From: Planctomycetota bacterium
GTDB lineage: Bacteria > Planctomycetota > J058
Assembly (NCBI GenBank): GCA_019636275.1
Contig: JAHBXY010000013.1
Location: 28,561 to 92,560 of the forward strand
DNA length: 64,000 nucleotides
Direction: 5' to 3'
Numbering within the stretch: the first letter of the stretch is position 1; every line of letters starts with the position of its first letter. The notes under the pieces were generated by a model. That model did no database searches. It was given only the letters and a program-made list of their open reading frames with translations, and was not told the DNA's origin. Both the position numbers and the translations under genes were made by a program. Below are positions 37,862 through 46,553 of this stretch, piece after piece.

Positions 37862-39316
37862 ATGACCCCCGCCCGTTCGTGCCTCGCAGCCGCCGCCCCG
37901 CTCCTCCTGCTCGCCGGGGTCTGCGCCGCGCAGGACTCGAACCCGGTGATCCGCGAGCTGCAGATGGACAACAAGCGGACCACGTCGATCCCGCAGGGCG
38001 GCGTGGCCATGGCGGTCGGGCGCAACTTCCACGCCTGCCCGCCGCTGCCCGAGCCGCAGCCCGGGCAGCCGCCGCCGCGCAACGACTGCCGGCACGAGGA
38101 GCTCACGGTCGAGATCAACAACCAGAAGGTCATGCTGGTGGCCGTCGACTTCGAGCGCGTGACGTTCATCGTCCCGCAGGAGACGCCGGTCGGCCGGCGG
38201 CGGCTGAAGATCGCCATCCGCGGCCGCGGCGAGGCCACGCTCGACTTCGAGGTCACCGCGCAGCTCACCGACGAGCAGCGCCGCGTCCAGTCCGAGATGG
38301 AGGGCCCCGGCTCCGGCCGCCAGCCCGACCTCGAGGAGCGCATCCGCGACGAGTTCAAGATCACCATGTTCGAGCTCAAGCGCGACGCGGCCGGCGTGCG
38401 CTTCGACGTGGCCGGCGTGGCGGGCAAGATCCCCGACGGCTTCACCATGGTGGTCACGCTGAACGTCAACAACCGCGACATCGAGCAGCGCCTGACGACG
38501 ATCACGAACACGGGCGGGCAGGGGCAGTTCCGGACCACGTTCGGGCCGTACGCCAAGCAGCTCCTGTTCGGCAACTACGCGGCCACGTGCCTGTTCGAGC
38601 TGGGCAAGCAGCCCAAGGTCAAGGCGCGCGACTTCCGCAGCAAGCTCAAGCGCGAGGAGGCCGAGGTCTACGACCGCATCGAGCGGCGCGAGTACCTGAT
38701 GGTCGGCACGCCGCAGGAGGCGGCGGAGCAGACCGAGGCCATGAAGAACCACTACAAGACCCACTGCGACGAGCTGGCCCGCCTGCTCACCGAGGTGGAG
38801 AAGGCCTACGCGTCGGGGTGCCGCCAGCACTTCAAGCAGCAGGGCCAGGCGAACTACGACGAGAAGGCCTGGCTCGAGTACGTCGTGCGCATGGGCTTCG
38901 CCGCGGCGGAGGATCAGAAGGCGCTGGACGCGTTCAAGGCCGACCTGCGCTTCTCGAGCCGCAACGGCCACTTCAAGCCCGACGACTACCAGACCTGGGC
39001 GCAGGACACCTTCCTCCCCGCCCTGACGGCCGCTTTCCGCCGGCACCGCGAGTTCCGCGACGCGACGATCGCGCCGATCGAGCCCCGCGGCGAGCTGCCG
39101 GCCGACTACCTGGTGTCGATCGTGCTCGAGTCGTTCAAGGACTACACGCGCAACCTCTACGAGCGGTCGAAGATCGAGCTGCCCGAGCCCTTCCGGCTCA
39201 TCCAGGGCCTCGACCCCGTCCCCGCCCAGACGATCACGCGGCGCTTCTTCGACGCGCAGCGGCGGCTCCTGCTCAGGACGGTCGGCCTCCGGCACCTCGC
39301 CCCCGGCAACGATTAG
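37862..39316 (+). CDS. Secreted IPT/TIG-like protein, paralogue 2
   Basis: The 484-residue tandem duplicate of the preceding gene has the same order: signal peptide, TIG-like domain, linker, helical C-terminal half. The C-terminal half differs from paralogue 1 at only scattered positions. Clear divergence is confined to the signal peptide, a linker near residue 145-165 (QSEMEGPGSGRQPD against QQRREGQDRH), a short loop near 205 (three fewer residues in this copy), and the last five residues. This pattern suggests recent duplication or ongoing gene conversion, with free change in two loops. Both copies follow the pseudopilin-like gene in one unit. A repeat block begins five bases after the stop. 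Confidence 0.78.
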   Translation: MTPARSCLAAAAPLLLLAGVCAAQDSNPVIRELQMDNKRTTSIPQGGVAMAVGRNFHACPPLPEPQPGQPPPRNDCRHEELTVEINNQKVMLVAVDFERVTFIVPQETPVGRRRLKIAIRGRGEATLDFEVTAQLTDEQRRVQSEMEGPGSGRQPDLEERIRDEFKITMFELKRDAAGVRFDVAGVAGKIPDGFTMVVTLNVNNRDIEQRLTTITNTGGQGQFRTTFGPYAKQLLFGNYAATCLFELGKQPKVKARDFRSKLKREEAEVYDRIERREYLMVGTPQEAAEQTEAMKNHYKTHCDELARLLTEVEKAYASGCRQHFKQQGQANYDEKAWLEYVVRMGFAAAEDQKALDAFKADLRFSSRNGHFKPDDYQTWAQDTFLPALTAAFRRHREFRDATIAPIEPRGELPADYLVSIVLESFKDYTRNLYERSKIELPEPFRLIQGLDPVPAQTITRRFFDAQRRLLLRTVGLRHLAPGND

Positions 39317-39321
39317 GCAGA

Positions 39322-40070
39322 TCGACGGCTGCGGCCGCGGATGCCGGGCGAGGGGGGGCGCGCGGGTCGTCGGTGTGGCCCGCCTCCGCGAGCTCCGTCC
39401 CGCGGCTGCGGTGCTGCAGCCCATCGGACCCTACCGCTCGCGGCCGTCCGCAGCCGCGGGCCTCCCGCTCGCTCCGGCGGCCCACCGGGGATCCGGCGAT
39501 CGATATCGGCCGCGCGCGCTCCCCCCTCGCCTCGGCCTCCGCGGCCTCGCCTCGCTCGCGGTTGCATTCCACCCGTGGGGCTCGGCGTGTCGATCACGAG
39601 TTGCGTGGGGCCTCGTGTGTGAACGCCGGCTGCGGCCGCGGATGCGAACTCGGCTCGCTCGATATCGTCGAGGGCTGATTCGTCGTGCTTCGCACGACGG
39701 GGCGAGCGGTAGGGTCCGCATGGGCTGCAGCACCGCAGCCGCGGGACGGAGCTCGCGGAGGCGGGCCGCACCGACGATCCGCTCGCGGCCGTTCGCAGCC
39801 GCGGGCCTCCCGCTCGCTTCGGTGGCCACGGCGGATCCGGCGATCGATACGACCCGCGCGCGCTCCCCCCTCGCCTCGGCCTCCGCGGCCTCGCCTCGCT
39901 TGTGGTTGCATTCCACCCGTGAGGCGCGGCCTGTCGATCACTTGCGTGGGGGGCTGATTTGTGACCGTTGCGGTCGCGGATGCGAACTCGGCCCGCTCGA
40001 TCTGGTTCGAGGGCTGACGTGAGTCGTCGTGCTTCGGACGACGGGGCGAGCGGGGGGCGCGCGCGGGTCG
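39322..40070 (+). repeat. Array of dispersed 3'-end repeats, including a copy with an inverted module
   Basis: The first unit (from 39322) is the long form, closely similar to 3330-3613. A second unit starts near 39630 with the core, a CTCGA/TCGAG mini-stem and the hairpin at 39681-39699. Its loop module is partly inverted: 39704-39775 is the reverse complement of 39369-39439. Tail copies end near 39600 and 39945. A third, decayed unit follows with a core near 39965 and a hairpin at 40025-40043 that has one mismatch. The 39317-40088 spacer holds no supported gene. Confidence 0.83.
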
Positions 40071-40088
40071 TTGGACCCTGGCAGACCG

Positions 40089-40748
40089 TCACGTGACGGG
40101 CAGGACGCGCCACACGGTGGTCGGCGTGCGCTCGCGGCGCTCGAGCGCGCGGCTCGTGGGCACGACGTAGGTCGCGAGCGCCTCGAGGTCGTCGGTGGGC
40201 GCGAACGTCCGCCCGGGGTCGGCGAGGAGCACGGTCGCGCCGCGCGCCGCGAGGTCGCGCAGCCAGGCGGCGATCCGCGCCGACGGACCGCGCTCGTAGC
40301 AGACGTCGCCCGCGAGCACGAGGTCGACGTCCTCGAGCGGCCGGCCGACGAGGTCGTCGGTCGTCGGATCGACCTCGACGCCGCAGGCGGCGGCGTTGAG
40401 GCGCTGCGCGGCGGCGGCCAGCGGGTCGAGGTCGGAGGCCAGGACGCGCGCCGCCCCGGCCACGGCCGCGGCGATCGCAGCCAGGCCGCAGCCGGAGGCG
40501 AAGTCGAGCACGCGCCGCCCGGCGACGAGGTGGCGGTGGTCGAGGAGGTGGCGCGCCAGCGCCTGGCTCCCGGGCCAGGCCACGGCCCAGTAGGGCGGGG
40601 GCAGGCGGCGACCGGCGAGGCGCTCGGCCGCCTCCCAGGCCTCGATCACGTCCGCGGCCAGGCGCACGCGCAGCTCGGGGACGAGCGGCGGCGCCTCGGG
40701 GCGGGTCGCGGCGCGGATCAGCTCGTCGTCCGCGCCGGCCGCCCTCAT
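40089..40748 (-). CDS. Nicotinamide N-methyltransferase-like / protein methyltransferase
   Basis: The 219-residue class I SAM methyltransferase resembles the Nnt1/ETFB-lysine methyltransferase group. It has PPYWAVAWPGSQALARHLLD before the SAM motif I VLDFASGCGLAAIAA (about 80-95), then ASDLDPLA as motif II and LVLAGDVCYE as motif IV. Related enzymes methylate protein lysines (ETF-beta, ribosomal proteins) rather than free nicotinamide, and the substrate here is unknown. It starts 11 bases after the adenine deaminase stop, probably as the last gene of the same operon. A repeat array lies behind it on the other strand. Confidence 0.78.
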   Translation of the reverse strand: MRAAGADDELIRAATRPEAPPLVPELRVRLAADVIEAWEAAERLAGRRLPPPYWAVAWPGSQALARHLLDHRHLVAGRRVLDFASGCGLAAIAAAVAGAARVLASDLDPLAAAAQRLNAAACGVEVDPTTDDLVGRPLEDVDLVLAGDVCYERGPSARIAAWLRDLAARGATVLLADPGRTFAPTDDLEALATYVVPTSRALERRERTPTTVWRVLPVT

Positions 40749-40759
40749 CGCGCGCGTCC

Positions 40760-42487
40760 TCAGGCCGCTCGAACGTCGATGAGCTGGAAGCGCTCGACGT
40801 CGACGAGGCCCTTGTCGGTCAGCTTGAGGGCCGGGATCACGGGGAGCGACAGGAACGCGAGCTGCAGGAACGGGTCGGGCAGCGCGCAGCCGATCGCGGC
40901 GCTGGCCGCGTGCAGGCGCTCGAGGGCGCCCGTCACCTCGGACGGCGTGGCCGTCGTCATGAGCCCCGCGATCGGCAGCGGCAGGTCGGCCAGCACGCGA
41001 CCGTCCTGCGCGACGCAGAAGCCGCCGCCGGTCGCGGCCAGGTGCGCGAGGGCGACGCGCATGTCGTTCGCGCTCGAGCCGACGACCGCCAGGTTGTGGC
41101 TGTCGTGGCCCACACTCGACGCGATCGCCCCGCGCAGGCGCTCGCCGAAGCCGCGCGCGTAGCCGCACGCCGGGCGCGAGCCGCGGCCGTGGCGCTCGAG
41201 GACGGCGAGCCGCGCGACGCCCGGGGCGTCGTGCGGCAGGACGAGCCGCTCGGTGATGATCTTGCCGGGGACGACGCCGATCACGTGCACGGGGCCGCTG
41301 GGCCCCTCGAGCGCGGCCGCGTCGGGCAGGGCGGCGCGGACCGTGTTGTCGAGCGGCGGCGCCGCGAGCGCGGGGACCGCGAGCTCGGCCGCGTCGCGGC
41401 CGTCCTTCCACACGCGCGAGACGGCGCAGGTCGCCGCGTCGTCGAGGAGCAGGAGGTCGGCCGCCCAGCCGGGCGCGATCGCGCCGCGGCGCAGGGCGCG
41501 CGGGGTGGAGCGGTCGAGGCCGTAGTGGCGGGCGACGGTCCACGAGGCGGCGCGGTAGGCGACCTCGGCGGGGACGCCCTTCCTGATCGCGCCGCGGACG
41601 AGGTGGTCGAGGTGGCCCTCGCGGGCGATGTCCAGGGGGTTGCGGTCGTCCGTGCAGAAGCCCACGGACGTCGACGTCGCCAGCGTGAGCAGCGGCGCGA
41701 GCGCGTCGAGGTCCTTGGCCACGCTCCCCTCGCGGACCCACACGGCGACGCCTTTCTCCAGCTTCTCCCGCGCCTCGTCGAGCTCGGACGACTCGTGGCA
41801 GCTGTGGATCCCGGCCGCGGCGTAGGCCGAGAGCGCCCGCCCGCGCACCTGCGGGGCGTGGCCGTCGATCGGCTGGCCGAGGAAGGCCTCGAGCTTGTCG
41901 ACGAGCCCGGGGTCGAGGCCCAGGACGCCGGGGACGTTCATGACCTCGGCCAGGCCCAGCGCCCGCGGGTGGTCGGCCAGGGCCAGGAGGTCCCGCGCCT
42001 CGATCCGGCCGCCGCCGTTGGTCTCCATGTCGGTCGCCGGGACGCAGGCGCTGAGCATGACGCGCAGGTCGAGGTCCAGGCGCGCGGCGCCATCGAGCAC
42101 CCAGGCGAGGCCCGGGACGCCGAGGACGTTGGCCACCTCGTGCGGATCGCACACCGCCGTCGTCGTCCCGCGCGGCAGGACCGCCTCCTGGAAGCGGGCT
42201 GGCGTGAGGAGCGAGCTCTCGACGTGGACGTGGGCGTCGATGAACCCGGGCACGAGCGGCCGGCCGCCGCCCCGGATCACCCGCCGGGCCGTGAGCCCCG
42301 GCCCGGGCGACGGGTCGACTGCCGCGATCAGGCCGCCGGCGACGCCCACGTGCGCGCGCCGCCAGGCGCAGGAGAACACGTCGAGGACGAGCACGTCCTC
42401 GAGCAGCAGGTCGAGGGGCCGGCGCCCCTGCGCCGCCTCGACGCAGCCGCCGATCGCCTCACGCCAGGGGACGTCGCGCGCGCTCAT
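40760..42487 (-). CDS. ade: Adenine deaminase
   Basis: The 575-residue amidohydrolase is of the Ade type. Metal-binding motifs are GFIDAHVHVESS and CDPHEVANV in the N-terminal half, HSCHESSE and FCTDDRNP further on. The C-terminal part has the Ade-specific SVGHDSHNLAVVGSSANDM segment with extra metal ligands, and the closing PVIPALKLTDKGLVDV. It hydrolyses adenine to hypoxanthine in purine salvage, with Mn or Fe at the site. ATG 42487 was chosen; an ATG four codons upstream is possible. The neighbours are an unknown GDWV-family gene (13 bases upstream) and a methyltransferase (11 bases downstream). Confidence 0.93.
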   Translation of the reverse strand: MSARDVPWREAIGGCVEAAQGRRPLDLLLEDVLVLDVFSCAWRRAHVGVAGGLIAAVDPSPGPGLTARRVIRGGGRPLVPGFIDAHVHVESSLLTPARFQEAVLPRGTTTAVCDPHEVANVLGVPGLAWVLDGAARLDLDLRVMLSACVPATDMETNGGGRIEARDLLALADHPRALGLAEVMNVPGVLGLDPGLVDKLEAFLGQPIDGHAPQVRGRALSAYAAAGIHSCHESSELDEAREKLEKGVAVWVREGSVAKDLDALAPLLTLATSTSVGFCTDDRNPLDIAREGHLDHLVRGAIRKGVPAEVAYRAASWTVARHYGLDRSTPRALRRGAIAPGWAADLLLLDDAATCAVSRVWKDGRDAAELAVPALAAPPLDNTVRAALPDAAALEGPSGPVHVIGVVPGKIITERLVLPHDAPGVARLAVLERHGRGSRPACGYARGFGERLRGAIASSVGHDSHNLAVVGSSANDMRVALAHLAATGGGFCVAQDGRVLADLPLPIAGLMTTATPSEVTGALERLHAASAAIGCALPDPFLQLAFLSLPVIPALKLTDKGLVDVERFQLIDVRAA

Positions 42488-42500
42488 GCCCCCGATCATG

Positions 42501-43745
42501 TCACGGGCCGGGCGGGCCGCCCACCCGGTCGCCGGTCGGGTCGGGCTCGGCGGCGGCGAGGAGCGCCGCGCGGAGCGCGGCCGGGTCGTCGGGCAGCTCG
42601 CCCAGGAACCCGACCATCCGGCAGGCGAGGCGGAGCTGCACGGGCGAGAGTCGGTCCAGGAGCGCGGGCAGCGGGGCGGCCGCCTCGATCGCCGCGCGGA
42701 GGGCGGTGAGGGCGCCGAGCTCGAACGACGGCGCCGGCACGCCCAGGCCCGCGGCGAGGGCCACGAGCGTCTGCGCGTCGAGGGTGAACAGGACCTTCGA
42801 CGCGACCTCGGCCGGCGGGGTGGGGGCGGCGGGGCGCGGCGGCGCCGGGCGGCTCGTCGCCGGGGGCTGCGCCGGCGGCGTCGCCCGTTGTGGCGAGGCG
42901 GGTGGGCGCGCGGCCTCGAGCAGGCCCGCCCGGAGCTCGCCGGGGTCACCCGAGAGCTCGCCCACGAGGCCGACGGCGCAGCAGGCCAGGCGGAGCTGGG
43001 TGAGCGAGAGCGAGGCGAGGACGGCCTCGAGCGGCACCGTCCTCTCCACGGCCTTCCGCAGCGCGGCGACGCCCGCCCGGTGCGAGGGGACCGGCGTTCC
43101 GTGCGCGCGCGCGATCGCCTCGAGCGCCGGTCGCTTCAGGGTGCGGAGCACGCGCGCCAGGACCTCGGTCGGCGGCGCGAGCGCGAGCAGGCGCAGCCCC
43201 TCGAGCCGCGGCGGCGCCGTGAGCTCCTCCCACACGGGCGGCGGCGCGGGCTCGCCTGCGCCGGCGAGGCGGCGCTCGACCAGGAAGGTCGCCGCCTCGT
43301 CGAAGAGCGCCGTCAGGGCCGCCGACCCGTGGTCGGGGTCGTGGCGGCTGGTGAACACCCACAGGATGTCGAGCAGGCCCGGCGAGCGGACGTAGCTGGC
43401 CCGGCCCGCGCGGAGGGCGCCGAGCGCCTGCTCGAGGCGCGCCGCGCGCGCCGGGTCGCGCTCGCGGTCGACGAGCCCCTGCTCGAGCGCCCGCGCCACG
43501 AGCAGGGCCTCGTCGTCGGGGAGCACGCGCGCAAGCTCGGCCGGGGTGATCCAGTACTCGCGCCCGGCGAGGTCGACGCGCGCCGCGCGCAGGGCGCCGT
43601 CGCGGGGGTCGTAGTCGCCGTCCTCGACCTTGCCGATCCCGGGGAGCGACGGGGCGAGGCTGGCCAGGCGCACCCAGTCGCCGGCCGCGATCCTCAGGAA
43701 GGTCGCGCCTCGCTGTCCGCCCGGGAGCGGCGTCGCCTCGGTCAC
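42501..43745 (-). CDS. Unknown GDWV-family protein with three helical LxxxQLRxAC-type modules, paralogue 1
   Basis: The 414-residue protein is probably cytoplasmic, with no signal or membrane segment. The N-terminal domain (about 18-160) has GDWVRLASLAPSLPGIGKV, a WITPAELARVLPDDEA strand-helix and RSPGLLDILWVFTSRHDPDHGS. The C-terminal part repeats an 80-residue helical unit (about 185-275 and 320-405), each ending in an LSxxQLRLACxxVG-type helix and an acidic loop before LRAGLLEAA, somewhat like a SAP or Rho-N fold. A Pro-rich linker lies between. A paralogue is encoded at 48139. No known family was recognised. It leads the adenine deaminase operon. Confidence 0.68.
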   Translation of the reverse strand: MTEATPLPGGQRGATFLRIAAGDWVRLASLAPSLPGIGKVEDGDYDPRDGALRAARVDLAGREYWITPAELARVLPDDEALLVARALEQGLVDRERDPARAARLEQALGALRAGRASYVRSPGLLDILWVFTSRHDPDHGSAALTALFDEAATFLVERRLAGAGEPAPPPVWEELTAPPRLEGLRLLALAPPTEVLARVLRTLKRPALEAIARAHGTPVPSHRAGVAALRKAVERTVPLEAVLASLSLTQLRLACCAVGLVGELSGDPGELRAGLLEAARPPASPQRATPPAQPPATSRPAPPRPAAPTPPAEVASKVLFTLDAQTLVALAAGLGVPAPSFELGALTALRAAIEAAAPLPALLDRLSPVQLRLACRMVGFLGELPDDPAALRAALLAAAEPDPTGDRVGGPPGP

Positions 43746-44198
43746 CCCTCGATCCTACGTCGCCGACGGGGCGCCCTGCATGGGCGTCACCGCGCCGCTC
43801 CACCAGAGCTGTCCGTCACGCGCCCGGAGGCCGACCGGGTGCTCGCCCGTGGTCCCCGGGCTCGTCGGCTGATGAACGCTCGGCGGCCGAGCGGACGGTC
43901 CGGTCCCCTCCAGCTCCTGGCCTGGCCCTCTGGCTCGTGGGGACCCGCAGGGCCGCCGAGCCGCCGGACCGGCGTCTCCAGCGTCCGGCCTCGCCCGCGG
44001 GCGCTGGGGAGGACGCTGGGACGGGCTCGGCGGGCGAGCGGAGAGCCCCCCGACCGGAGCCGGACCGGGTCTTCGGCTTCCGCCCTGGCCCATGAGTCCG
44101 TGGAACGCGGCGACGACGAAGGGCGACACGTGCGCGGAGCCCCCCCGTGGCGCGGCCCTGCCTTCGTGCCCCCGAGCGGCTGACGCGCGGGAGCGCGG
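43746..44198. other. Intergenic region without supported gene
   Basis: The spacer contains short direct and inverted GC-rich words but no copy of the dispersed repeats and no domain-bearing frame. Frames of 80-125 codons on both strands have proline/arginine-rich translations typical of shadow reading in high-GC DNA. It contains the promoter region of the GDWV-family gene near 43746-43850, without a clear hexamer pair. Confidence 0.4.
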
Positions 44199-46010
44199 TC
44201 AGGGCGCCAGCTCGACCCAGGCCGGGGCGCCCGGCTGGACCTCGACCTCGGCGCGGGCCTCGCCGCCCTCCCAGTGGGCCAGGGCCAGGTAGCGACCCGG
44301 CGGGACGTCGCTGAACGCGAAGCGACCGTCGGGGCCCAGGGGGCGCGCGGCCAGGAAGCCGAAGGCGTCCTCCGGCGGCGCCTGCGGGCGCAGCTCGACC
44401 TGCACGAGGTCGTCGGTGGGCGCGCCGCGGACCCGGCCCTCGACCTTGCCGCGCGGGCCGCCGGCGTCGAGCGCGAGGCGCACGGGCTCGCCCGGGCGCG
44501 CCTCGACCTCGCGCACCCAGCCGCGCAGCTCCTCCTGGCCGGGCGCCGGCGGCTCGAGCACGTGCAGGGTCCAGCGGCCGGGGGGCAGCGCGTCGAGGAG
44601 CGGCCGCCCCTCGGCGTCGAAGCCGACCTCCAGCGCCTCGTGCGGGTCGTGGTCGCCGTGCCGGTCGTGGACGTCGCTCGCCGGGTCGGCGCCGAGCGTG
44701 CCGGTCATGGGCCGCCCGCGCGAGTCGCGGAAGGGGGCGACGACGACCGGCGCGGCGACGGCCAGATGCAGGACGACGCCGCTGGCCGGCGCCTGGGCCG
44801 GAGCGTAGCCGGGGGCGTGCCCCCGGGCGGTGGCGCGCAGGGAGTAGCGCTCTCCGGGGGTTGCCTCGAGCGAGAACTCGCCCTCGGGGCCGCTCGTCGC
44901 CTCGAGCGCCGGCCCGCCGCGCGTCGGCTCGGCGCGCACGCGCGCGCCGGCGGCCGGCCGTTCGTCCGGGTCGACGACGCGGCCGGTGATCGACGCGAGC
45001 GGCGCGAGGGTCAGCACGACCTCGGGCGGCGCGTCGTCGCCGACGCGCACGCGCTCGGAGGGCGAGGCGGCGCCCGGCTGCCAGGCGCGCACCACCCAGT
45101 CGCCCCGCTCGGGCAGGGCCAGCTCGAAGCGCCCGGCGCCGTCGGGCGCCGCCGCGACGACCGCCTCGCCCCGGCGGGCCTCGACGCGCGCCGACGAGGC
45201 GAGCGGCGCGCCCGCGGCGCGGACCTCGCCGGTCAGGCGCAGGCGACGGAGCGCGAGGACGATCCCCTCGACCGGTCCGTGCTCGGGTCCAGGGACGGGC
45301 GGCAGGTCGACCCGGCCTTGCGTCCAGCCGGGGGCCAGGGCGACGAGCGACAGACCCGACCCCGACGGCACGCCCGGGACCTCGAACGCGCCGTCCGGCC
45401 CGGTGAGCGTCGGCTCGAAGCCGCCCACGAAGCGCTCGCCGGCGCCCAGGAGCTGGACCTCGACCCGATCCGGCGGCGGGCCGGGCTCGCCGGGGGCGAG
45501 CGTCACCCGGCCGCGGACCGCCACCCCGCGGGTGAGGGCGACTCGCACCTCGGTCGCGCCGACCGGCACGGCGACGGGGTCGGGCAGGAGCCAGCCCTCG
45601 GCCACGGCGATCACCTCGAGGGCCCCCGGCGCGACCTCGCCGAGGTCGAAGCGGCCTTCCGCGCCGGCCTCGCCCACGAACACGGCCTGCCGCGCCGGAT
45701 CGCGAGCGGCGACCCGGGCCCCCGGGATCGGCGCGCCGCTCGCGCGGTCGACCACCTGCCCGGCGAGGCGCCGCGCCTGGTCCGACCCGTCCGGCGAGGA
45801 GCCGGGCCTGCTGGCCGGGGCGGGGACGAGGGCCACGGGCGCAGGCGCAGGGCCTTCGAGAGGCGGGTCCGTCGCGGAAGGCGCGGGGGCGTGGCTCGGG
45901 GCCGCCGGCCCCGGACCGTCGTCGCCCCCGAGGAGCACGAGACCGAGGCCCAGAGCGATCGCGGCGGCGGCCGCGACGGTGAGGGCGGTGCGGGCGGTCG
46001 GCGCGGTCAC
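44199..46010 (-). CDS. Carboxypeptidase-regulatory-like (beta-sandwich repeat) surface protein
   Basis: The 603-residue protein has an N-terminal membrane anchor or signal at about 8-28 (ALTVAAAAAIALGLGLVLL), then a Pro/Ala-rich stalk (30-75). At least five carboxypeptidase-regulatory-like/CNA-B type beta-sandwich units follow, recognisable by repeated LAGQVVDRASGAPIPGARV, SITGRVVDPDERPAAGARV, and a later GPDGRFAFSDVPPGRYLAL unit. Such domains are structural and often extracellular. GTG 46010 was chosen because it starts the hydrophobic segment, although the frame stays open upstream. Neighbours on the same strand are separated by over 500 bases, so it is probably monocistronic. Confidence 0.75.
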   Translation of the reverse strand: MTAPTARTALTVAAAAAIALGLGLVLLGGDDGPGPAAPSHAPAPSATDPPLEGPAPAPVALVPAPASRPGSSPDGSDQARRLAGQVVDRASGAPIPGARVAARDPARQAVFVGEAGAEGRFDLGEVAPGALEVIAVAEGWLLPDPVAVPVGATEVRVALTRGVAVRGRVTLAPGEPGPPPDRVEVQLLGAGERFVGGFEPTLTGPDGAFEVPGVPSGSGLSLVALAPGWTQGRVDLPPVPGPEHGPVEGIVLALRRLRLTGEVRAAGAPLASSARVEARRGEAVVAAAPDGAGRFELALPERGDWVVRAWQPGAASPSERVRVGDDAPPEVVLTLAPLASITGRVVDPDERPAAGARVRAEPTRGGPALEATSGPEGEFSLEATPGERYSLRATARGHAPGYAPAQAPASGVVLHLAVAAPVVVAPFRDSRGRPMTGTLGADPASDVHDRHGDHDPHEALEVGFDAEGRPLLDALPPGRWTLHVLEPPAPGQEELRGWVREVEARPGEPVRLALDAGGPRGKVEGRVRGAPTDDLVQVELRPQAPPEDAFGFLAARPLGPDGRFAFSDVPPGRYLALAHWEGGEARAEVEVQPGAPAWVELAP

Positions 46011-46022
46011 GCGGTGGAGCCT

Positions 46023-46320
46023 AGAGGCCCGGCCGGAGATACGCCAGGCAGCTGCCTCGGACGGGCCGGGCCGGGCCGGCTCCGGCCGGGGTCCCTGTCT
46101 CGGCCGCCGATCGACCCGTAAGTCCTTGAAGTGTGAGACAGCAGCGGCCGAGCACACGGATCCCCGGGCCGGCAGGAGGGCCGCGAAGCAGCTCTCCGGC
46201 CGGGCCCTCGAGAGGCCCGGCCGGCGGTGCGCCAGGCGGGCAAGCCGACCCGAGCCCGCCGGGTTCCCTGTGCTCGGCCGCGGAGCGTCCGTGAGGCCAC
46301 GTCCTGTGCATGAGGGGACA
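46023..46320. repeat. Three-part direct/inverted repeat cluster
   Basis: Two direct copies of about 115 bases (46023-46140 and 46210-46320) share AGAGGCCCGGCCGG, GCCAGGC, CCCTGT-CTCGGCCG and a GGGACA/GAGACA end. Between them (46141-46209) a shorter inverted copy carries GCGGCCGAGCACAC and CCGGCCGGGCCCTCG. This family is different from the 3'-end repeats. The rest of the 46011-46553 spacer holds no supported gene. Confidence 0.65.
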
Positions 46321-46553
46321 GGGCCGATCACGCGACCGCCAGAGCGCGAGGGCTCGAGGACCGGCTGCCTCGCTGCTCAGCCGGCGCGGACCAAGGCCGT
46401 CGCCTGCGCAGCGCGACGAGGTGAGTGCGCGCGCACGCACGACCCTCCATGCAACGGCCTCCAGGAGGGGCTGCATGCAGCACGGCGCCAGGCGGGAGCG
46501 TCCTGGCAGACGCTCCCAGCGCCGCCGTGCGGGCGTCGATCCTCAGTTGCGTC

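Noticed and set aside
43755..44129. Proline-rich frames of 100-125 codons in the spacer after the GDWV-family gene
   Set aside because: No ribosome site, no domain, and equal-quality frames on both strands.
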